This document shows positions 35,244 to 39,325 of a stretch of 39,325 nt of DNA, one piece after another. Within the stretch, counting starts at the first letter, position 1; each line of letters opens with the position of its first letter. Under the pieces are notes generated by a model that did no database searches, had not been told where the DNA came from, and saw only the letters and a program-made list of their open reading frames with translations. This stretch comes from an uncultured Bacteroidales bacterium (lineage in GTDB: Bacteria; Bacteroidota; Bacteroidia; Bacteroidales; F082): assembly GCA_905234455.1 (NCBI GenBank), contig CAJOIH010000014.1, forward strand, positions 1 to 39,325, in the 5' to 3' direction. The translations under genes were made by a program, and so were the position numbers.

Positions 35244-35261
35244 GATGGATGGGTTGGATGT

Positions 35262-36746
35262 TTACGGCAGTTCGTCGAGTGAAGTCTGTTCGCCGTAGTA
35301 CTCGCCGTTCCATTCGCCTTCCCAGCAGATGAACACGTTCTCCATGCCGCATTCCATAAAGGTGTTGCCGCTATGGGTCACGTTGCCCCAATTCGAGATG
35401 CTCTCGATGGCCACGCCAGTGTAGGCGCTGGGACCGAACACGTTGTTGGTAAGGGTGAGCTTGGCTTCCGATCCGATGAAGAGGCAGGCTCTGCGATACC
35501 AATCGGAATCCATGCCGCAGTTCATGACTCTGGCATAGTTGATGACGTTGCCTGAACGATTGCTGTAGATATGCATGCCGCCCCAAAGGTCTTCGTTGGA
35601 TTTTCCTCTGAATACCACAGGTTGGCTGGCAGTGCCGTTCACTTCAATGCGGGCATCACTACCGACGGCGAAATCCTGGTCGTATTCAAACACGAATTCC
35701 ACGCCGGCATCAACCGTCATCTTTTTATTATCCTCCACGGAAAGACCATCTGCGATAAAGTAAGGAATGCCTTGGTTGGAGAAGGTGGCGTCGAAATAAA
35801 GCCAAGGATAATCCAGCACAATCATGTTGTTGCCGTTGTTGGCATAGACGTTGCCGCTACCAAGGTTGTTGACTTTTTCGGGATAACCCAGCCACAGCGG
35901 ATAACCACCGCAGTTCTTGATGGTGTTGTTCTCAAAAGCGGTGAACTGAGCTTCGGTACCCAGTCCCACACCATTATGCAAGGCACCATCGATGGTGCAG
36001 TTCTTCATGGAGAGCTTGCCACCGACATAGATAACGTTCTCGCCGTTGCCGCTATTGACAAATTCGACATATTCAAATCTGTTGTCGTTGCGTTCGGAGT
36101 ATACGGCGATGCCTGCCCAAGCGCCTGGGTTCGGGTTACCGACAGCGTTGATGAGGCGGATGGGTTTCTCGGGGGTACCGACCATGCGAAGGCCAGCGTC
36201 AGGGCCTACGTCAAAGCCGTCGCCTTCATGGGAGAACATGATGGTGACACCGGGTTCGATGGTGAGGAGGGCGTTGCCTTCGATGTAAAACCAGCCATCG
36301 ATGACATAGTCAACAGGCAGGCCGAGGTCGGGCCAAGTGGTGTTGGCAGAGATGCTGCCTGACCAAGTGGTGGGATCAGTGGGGTCGCCGCCGCCACCGC
36401 CACCGCCGCCACCGCCGTTCGGATCAACGGTAACCGTGGCTTTGTAAACGACCGTGGAGCCGTCTTCAGCGGTCACAGTGAAGTTGACGGGATTGGTGAA
36501 GTCGACCACAGTGCCCGAGGCGGGAACCACAGAGGCTTTTTCAGAAATGGTGATCATGGGCACCAGACCGGTGACGTTGGTCCCGAAAGGAACGACGGCC
36601 ACGATGGTCTTGGCGCTCTCGTCGATAGTGGCTTCAACTGCCGGAGCGGCAAATTTGAAGCTGAGGATCTTCTTTTCGCTGCTTTCCTTCTTGCAGCCGG
36701 CCAGCAGCATTAAGGCTGCGAGGGCCAAAAACAGAGATTTTCTCAT
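35262..36746 (-). CDS. DUF5018-like lipoprotein with beta-helix-like C-terminus
   Basis: A 494-residue lipoprotein (signal and lipobox LALAALMLLAGC, then KKESSEKK). Residues about 27-108 form a DUF5018-like domain: ILSFKFAAPAVEATIDE, VPFGTNVTGLVPMITIS and VNFTVTAEDGSTVVYKATV. A run of ten glycines then links to a long parallel beta-helix-like region rich in Asn, Gly and Thr, with repeats such as GNALLTIEPGVTI, GGKLSMKNCTIDG and SEAKLTLTNNVFG. It is probably displayed at the cell surface. It is the second gene of the minus-strand unit after the M48 peptidase, 29 bases downstream of it. Confidence 0.8.
   Translation of the reverse strand: MRKSLFLALAALMLLAGCKKESSEKKILSFKFAAPAVEATIDESAKTIVAVVPFGTNVTGLVPMITISEKASVVPASGTVVDFTNPVNFTVTAEDGSTVVYKATVTVDPNGGGGGGGGGGDPTDPTTWSGSISANTTWPDLGLPVDYVIDGWFYIEGNALLTIEPGVTIMFSHEGDGFDVGPDAGLRMVGTPEKPIRLINAVGNPNPGAWAGIAVYSERNDNRFEYVEFVNSGNGENVIYVGGKLSMKNCTIDGALHNGVGLGTEAQFTAFENNTIKNCGGYPLWLGYPEKVNNLGSGNVYANNGNNMIVLDYPWLYFDATFSNQGIPYFIADGLSVEDNKKMTVDAGVEFVFEYDQDFAVGSDARIEVNGTASQPVVFRGKSNEDLWGGMHIYSNRSGNVINYARVMNCGMDSDWYRRACLFIGSEAKLTLTNNVFGPSAYTGVAIESISNWGNVTHSGNTFMECGMENVFICWEGEWNGEYYGEQTSLDELP
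36387..36416 (-). repeat. Trinucleotide tract coding for ten glycines
   Basis: Plus-strand GCC/ACC codon repeats: (GCC)3, ACC, GCC, ACC, (GCC)2, ACC, GCC. They form a flexible linker whose length may vary between strains by slippage without a frameshift. Confidence 0.85.
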
Positions 36747-36775
36747 GGGTTAAAAGTTTGAGTGAATATTTAGTT

Positions 36776-37651
36776 TCAATTCTTTCCGCTGACTTTGACA
36801 CTGGTGCCTTTCTTTTTGGCGGGCTTGGTACCAACAGAAACCGTGCCAGTTTTTCCTCCAGCGCTACCGGTGCTGTTCAAGGTGTAACCAGCGGCTTCGG
36901 CTAGCTCCTTGATGTGGGTGGCGCGTTTCTGGGTGTCGGGATGGTCGGAGAAGGCTTGTGCCAAGGTGCCTTGCTGTCCAGTGCTGCCGTTCAGGCTGAG
37001 GAGCACGTTCAGGGCATGGTACATGGCGAACGGGTCCACGCCGTTCGTCACACAGTATTGGAAGGCGGTCTCATCGGCCTCAGTCTCCTGACGGCGTGAG
37101 TAGGCGGCGCTGGCAAGCTGTTGGCCCAAGTCGCCCAAGAATCCCGTGGAAAGGGCTCCACCGGTCTGGCTGTAGGCAGCGATGCCATAACGGGCGGCCA
37201 CCACGATGTAGGCGGCACGGTAGGCGTCGCGGACATCCTTGTTGACCAGGTGTCCCAACTCATGTCCCACCACGGCGAATACTTCGTCGTCATTCATCAC
37301 GTCCATCAATCCGCTATAGACACGTACGCTGCCGTCGCCGCTGGCAAAGGCGTTGACGGTGCTCGACTGGTAGACCTTATAATTCAAATTCAAATTGCTG
37401 ACGTTGTGGAACTTGGCCATGATGCGGTTAAGCCGCTGGGTGTATTCACTGCTGGCAGGTGCGATGGTGTTCTCTTTGTCCATCTGGACCATGTATTCGC
37501 TGCACAGCTGCGCAATCTGGGCATCGCTGATCATCAATGCCTGCGCTGCTGCTGCGGTGGCGTTCATGGCAGCGTTCTGGTCAACCACCTGAAGTGACGA
37601 GCAACTGGCCATCATCATGAGGCACATCACTCCGAGTAAAAGCTTCTTCAT
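36776..37651 (-). CDS. M48-family lipoprotein metallopeptidase
   Basis: A 291-residue zinc protease anchored as a lipoprotein (GVMCLMMMASC lipobox, Cys 17). The zinc-binding HELGH motif is at about 130-134 (VVGHELGHLVNKD), with a third Glu ligand in QETEADETAFQYC. Residues 66-110 include the propeptide-like PASSEYTQRLNRIMAKFHN block of BepA/LoiP-type proteins. Likely roles are quality control of envelope or outer-membrane proteins. The C-terminal 25 residues are Lys/Gly/Ser-rich. An unusually good Shine-Dalgarno (AAAGGAG) precedes the ATG at 37651. It is the first gene of a two-gene minus-strand operon with the DUF5018-like lipoprotein. Confidence 0.92.
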   Translation of the reverse strand: MKKLLLGVMCLMMMASCSSLQVVDQNAAMNATAAAAQALMISDAQIAQLCSEYMVQMDKENTIAPASSEYTQRLNRIMAKFHNVSNLNLNYKVYQSSTVNAFASGDGSVRVYSGLMDVMNDDEVFAVVGHELGHLVNKDVRDAYRAAYIVVAARYGIAAYSQTGGALSTGFLGDLGQQLASAAYSRRQETEADETAFQYCVTNGVDPFAMYHALNVLLSLNGSTGQQGTLAQAFSDHPDTQKRATHIKELAEAAGYTLNSTGSAGGKTGTVSVGTKPAKKKGTSVKVSGKN

Positions 37652-37677
37652 AAAGACTCCTTTCGTTAATATTCATG

Positions 37678-37685
37678 CAAAGATA
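37678..37685 (-). promoter_or_regulatory. Promoter box of the M48 peptidase gene
   Basis: TATCTTTG on the minus strand. A TTG lies 15 bases further upstream (37703-37701) inside the palindrome ATTGTCAAT (37696-37704). Confidence 0.65.
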
Positions 37686-37696
37686 TGTTTTTTTTA

Positions 37697-37725
37697 TTGT
37701 CAATACTAGTTTTTTCGTAATTTTG
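37697..37725 (+). promoter_or_regulatory. Promoter of murG
   Basis: TTG 37697-37699 and TAATTTTG 37718-37725, 18 bases apart. The upstream element is shared with the divergent M48 promoter through the ATTGTCAAT palindrome. Confidence 0.7.
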
Positions 37726-37749
37726 TATGAAGTATTGAAATCGATAGAA

Positions 37750-38847
37750 ATGAAAGAAACCCCCAAATTCGTCATTAGCGGCGGCGGCACGGGAGGCCAT
37801 ATCTTTCCGGCCATCGCCATTGCAGATACCTTAAAGAAGAAGTTTCCCCAGGCCGAGATCCTGTTCATCGGCGCCCAGGGCCGCATGGAGATGGAGAAGG
37901 TGCCCAAGGCGGGCTATCCCATCGAAGGACTGTGGATCAGCGGGTTGACCCGCGATAGGAGAGCGTTGACGCTACCGGCGAAGCTCTTCAGCAGCTTCAA
38001 CAAGGCGGCGCGAATACTGCGACGCTTCAAACCTGACGTGGTGATCGGCGTGGGTGGCTTCGCCAGCGGTCCCACCTTGAAGGTGGCCAACATCCTGCGC
38101 ATCCCCACCGTCCTTCAGGAGCAAAACTCCATCCCAGGCAAGACCAACCGCAACCTGGCCCAACGCGCCAGCGTCATCTGTGTGGCCTATCCCGATATGG
38201 ACAAGTGGTTCCCGGCCGACAAGGTCGTGTATACAGGCAACCCCCTGAGGTCGAAGGTGGCTTCGGGGATGCCACGCGAAGAAGCTGCAGCCTTCTTCGG
38301 GCTGGACCCTGAAAAGCCAGTGGCCCTGCTCATCGGCGGCAGCCAGGGATCCAGGGACATGAACCACGGCATCAGCGCGCAGCTGGCAGCCTTTAAGGAC
38401 AAGGACTTGCAGTTCATTTGGCAGACCGGCAAGGACTATCAAGGCCAGGCGCAGGAAGAAGTGAACGCGTTGGGACTGCAGGATCAGGTGAAGCCAGTGG
38501 CCTTCATCGAACGCATGGATCTGGCCTATTCCGTGGCCGACGTGGTCATCTCACGTGCCGGCGCCATGTCGATATCGGAGCTCTCCCTGATGCAGAAGCC
38601 GGTGATCTTCGTGCCCTTGCCTTCGGCAGCCGAGGACCATCAAACCAAGAATGCCATGCAGCTGGTGAACGCCGGAGCCGCACTCATCGTGAAGAACGAC
38701 AAGGTGAAGGAGGAACTGGTGCCCGCACTGTTCGAGCTCGCTGCCGACAAAGGGAAACAGGAGACCATGAAGCAGAATATCGTGGCCTTCGCACGTCCCC
38801 ATGCCGCCGATGACATCGCAGAACAAATCGCGAAACTCATTAAGTAA
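37750..38847 (+). CDS. murG: UDP-GlcNAc:lipid I N-acetylglucosaminyltransferase
   Basis: A 365-residue membrane-associated GT-B enzyme that makes lipid II on the inner face of the membrane. Characteristic motifs are FVISGGGTGGHIFPAIAIA (G-loop 1), IGVGGFASGPTL (G-loop 2), LQEQNSIPGKTNR, LLIGGSQGSRDMN (G-loop 3) and SRAGAMSISELSLMQKPVI, the donor-binding signature. The ATG at 37750 (MKETPKFVIS) is chosen because the promoter box ends at 37725; the upstream in-frame TTG would lie before the promoter. It is monocistronic here. Its neighbours are a metallopeptidase gene and rpsA, so it is outside a classic division and cell-wall cluster. Confidence 0.97.
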   Translation: MKETPKFVISGGGTGGHIFPAIAIADTLKKKFPQAEILFIGAQGRMEMEKVPKAGYPIEGLWISGLTRDRRALTLPAKLFSSFNKAARILRRFKPDVVIGVGGFASGPTLKVANILRIPTVLQEQNSIPGKTNRNLAQRASVICVAYPDMDKWFPADKVVYTGNPLRSKVASGMPREEAAAFFGLDPEKPVALLIGGSQGSRDMNHGISAQLAAFKDKDLQFIWQTGKDYQGQAQEEVNALGLQDQVKPVAFIERMDLAYSVADVVISRAGAMSISELSLMQKPVIFVPLPSAAEDHQTKNAMQLVNAGAALIVKNDKVKEELVPALFELAADKGKQETMKQNIVAFARPHAADDIAEQIAKLIK

Positions 38848-38867
38848 AGACTTTTCAAACAAGTCGC

Positions 38868-38897
38868 TTGTTAATTCAAAAACTTTTCGTATCTTTG
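38868..38897 (+). promoter_or_regulatory. Promoter of rpsA
   Basis: TTG 38868-38870 and TATCTTTG 38890-38897 with a 19-base spacer, close to the consensus. An inverted repeat AACAAG-TCG-CTTGTT (38858-38872) overlaps the upstream element and could be an operator or the murG terminator stem, although no T-run follows. Confidence 0.78.
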
Positions 38898-38903
38898 CAG
38901 CCC

Positions 38904-39025
38904 AATTTGAACCGCAGTCCGGAATGATTGCAAAATCAGCGGTTTAGGTTGAATAATCATTGTATAACCTCCTCGGTTGGATGGTCCGGTATCCAAACGG
39001 GTACAAGTAACAACAAAACAAACAA
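38904..39025 (+). promoter_or_regulatory. Structured rpsA leader
   Basis: A 122-base 5' leader with three helices. AACCGC/GCGGTT (38910-38944) holds an inner TGATT-GCAA-AATCA hairpin and a bulge AGTCCGGAA. AGGTT/AACCT spans 38946-38970. TTGGAT/ATCCAA (38977-38996) has the loop GGTCCGGT. CCGGA of the bulge can pair with TCCGG of the last loop, giving a possible tertiary contact. It probably serves autoregulation by S1, inferred only from position and fold. The last 25 bases are A-rich and open, before the ATG. Confidence 0.6.
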
Positions 39026-39325
39026 ATGGCAGAAAACGAAAACATCATCAACGAAGCTCCGAAACAGAAACCCGTCCCGGACGAGAACTTCGACTGGAAC
39101 ATTTCCAGCAAGAAATTCGACAACTACAGTGACGCCGAGCGCGCCAAGCTCGAGGAGCAGTATGCAGGCACCATGAGCCAAGTCGCCGACCATGAGGTCA
39201 TCGAAGGCGTCGTGGTGGCCAAGACCGACCGCGAAGTGGTTGTCAACATCGGCTTCAAATCGGATGGTGTTATCCCGATTGCAGAATTCCGCACCAACCC
39301 CAACCTCGCCGTGGGTGACAAGGTG
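39026..39325 (+). CDS. rpsA: 30S ribosomal protein S1, N-terminal part
   Basis: The first 100 codons of rpsA, cut by the window end. The N-terminus, MAENENIINEAPKQKPVPDE, is acidic and unordered, as in Bacteroidota S1. The first S1 (OB-fold) repeat begins at about residue 59: EVIEGVVVAKTDREVVVNIG followed by FKSDGVIPIAEFR and VGDKV. S1 binds mRNA to the ribosome and is especially relevant in this group, where Shine-Dalgarno signals are weak. The ATG follows an A-rich stretch (CAACAAAACAAACAA) rather than a Shine-Dalgarno sequence. The rest of the gene, about 500 residues, lies beyond the window. Confidence 0.95.
   Translation, partial: MAENENIINEAPKQKPVPDENFDWNISSKKFDNYSDAERAKLEEQYAGTMSQVADHEVIEGVVVAKTDREVVVNIGFKSDGVIPIAEFRTNPNLAVGDKV

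Overview
The window looks like a chromosomal segment of a strictly anaerobic Bacteroidota, most likely order Bacteroidales. Three things point there. Many genes are preceded by the Bacteroidota sigma box TAnnTTTG, often as TATCTTTG or TATTTTTG, rather than by E. coli-type promoters. Shine-Dalgarno sequences are mostly weak or absent. Two secreted products end in a type IX secretion (T9SS) sorting domain. The redox enzymes ([FeFe] hydrogenase, rubrerythrin, rubredoxin, flavodiiron protein, fused Nfn-type transhydrogenase) indicate fermentative anaerobic metabolism with H2 turnover and oxygen detoxification. No phage, IS element, tRNA, rRNA or CRISPR array was seen.

Layout. 1-1330: the end of a NAD-linked [FeFe] hydrogenase operon (hydA C-terminus, hydC) and its terminator. 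1359-4216: a four-gene cassette of an SPFH/band-7 protein, a membrane/PH-like protein, a CPBP protease and a 55-residue ribbon-helix-helix protein, followed by a long hairpin. 4332-7029 (minus): an oxygen-defence unit, rbr, rubredoxin, an internal terminator, then one open frame joining flavin reductase, rubredoxin and flavodiiron protein. 7130-7732: a DEDDh exonuclease. 7771-12175: two neighbouring secreted-protein genes that both look damaged, one by a one-base frameshift and one by two in-frame TAA codons in 3.9 kb. 12272-14539: fused NfnAB. 14536-17566: a small unknown gene, a MORN-repeat protein and a BtuB-like TonB receptor. 17567-17904: a non-coding stretch with a promoter, a terminator-ended short leader and a 124-nt rod-shaped RNA hairpin. 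17905-20735: two secreted proteins, the second T9SS-sorted. 20747-26308: a tight housekeeping operon (ahcY, glycosyltransferase, purD, membrane protein, rnhB). 26371-31974: a propeller lipoprotein, a thioredoxin-like protein and a GH3/beta-lactamase fusion. 31971-32561 (minus): yqgE. 32600-35243: a probable murL-murD2 pair. 35262-37651 (minus): a DUF5018-like lipoprotein and an M48 metallopeptidase. 37697-39325: murG, then rpsA behind a structured leader.

How the parts connect. Hydrogenase and Nfn would exchange electrons among ferredoxin, NADH, NADPH and H2, while the rbr/Rd/flavodiiron unit would use NAD(P)H-derived electrons to remove peroxide and O2 or NO. Cell-wall genes recur on the right side: murL/murD2, murG and the NagZ-like GH3 fusion. 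The most unusual points are the flavin reductase-rubredoxin-flavodiiron single frame, the probable MurL/MurD2 route to D-glutamate, the doubly interrupted T9SS adhesin, the rod-shaped RNA and the rpsA leader. All functions are read from sequence by eye; no database search was run.
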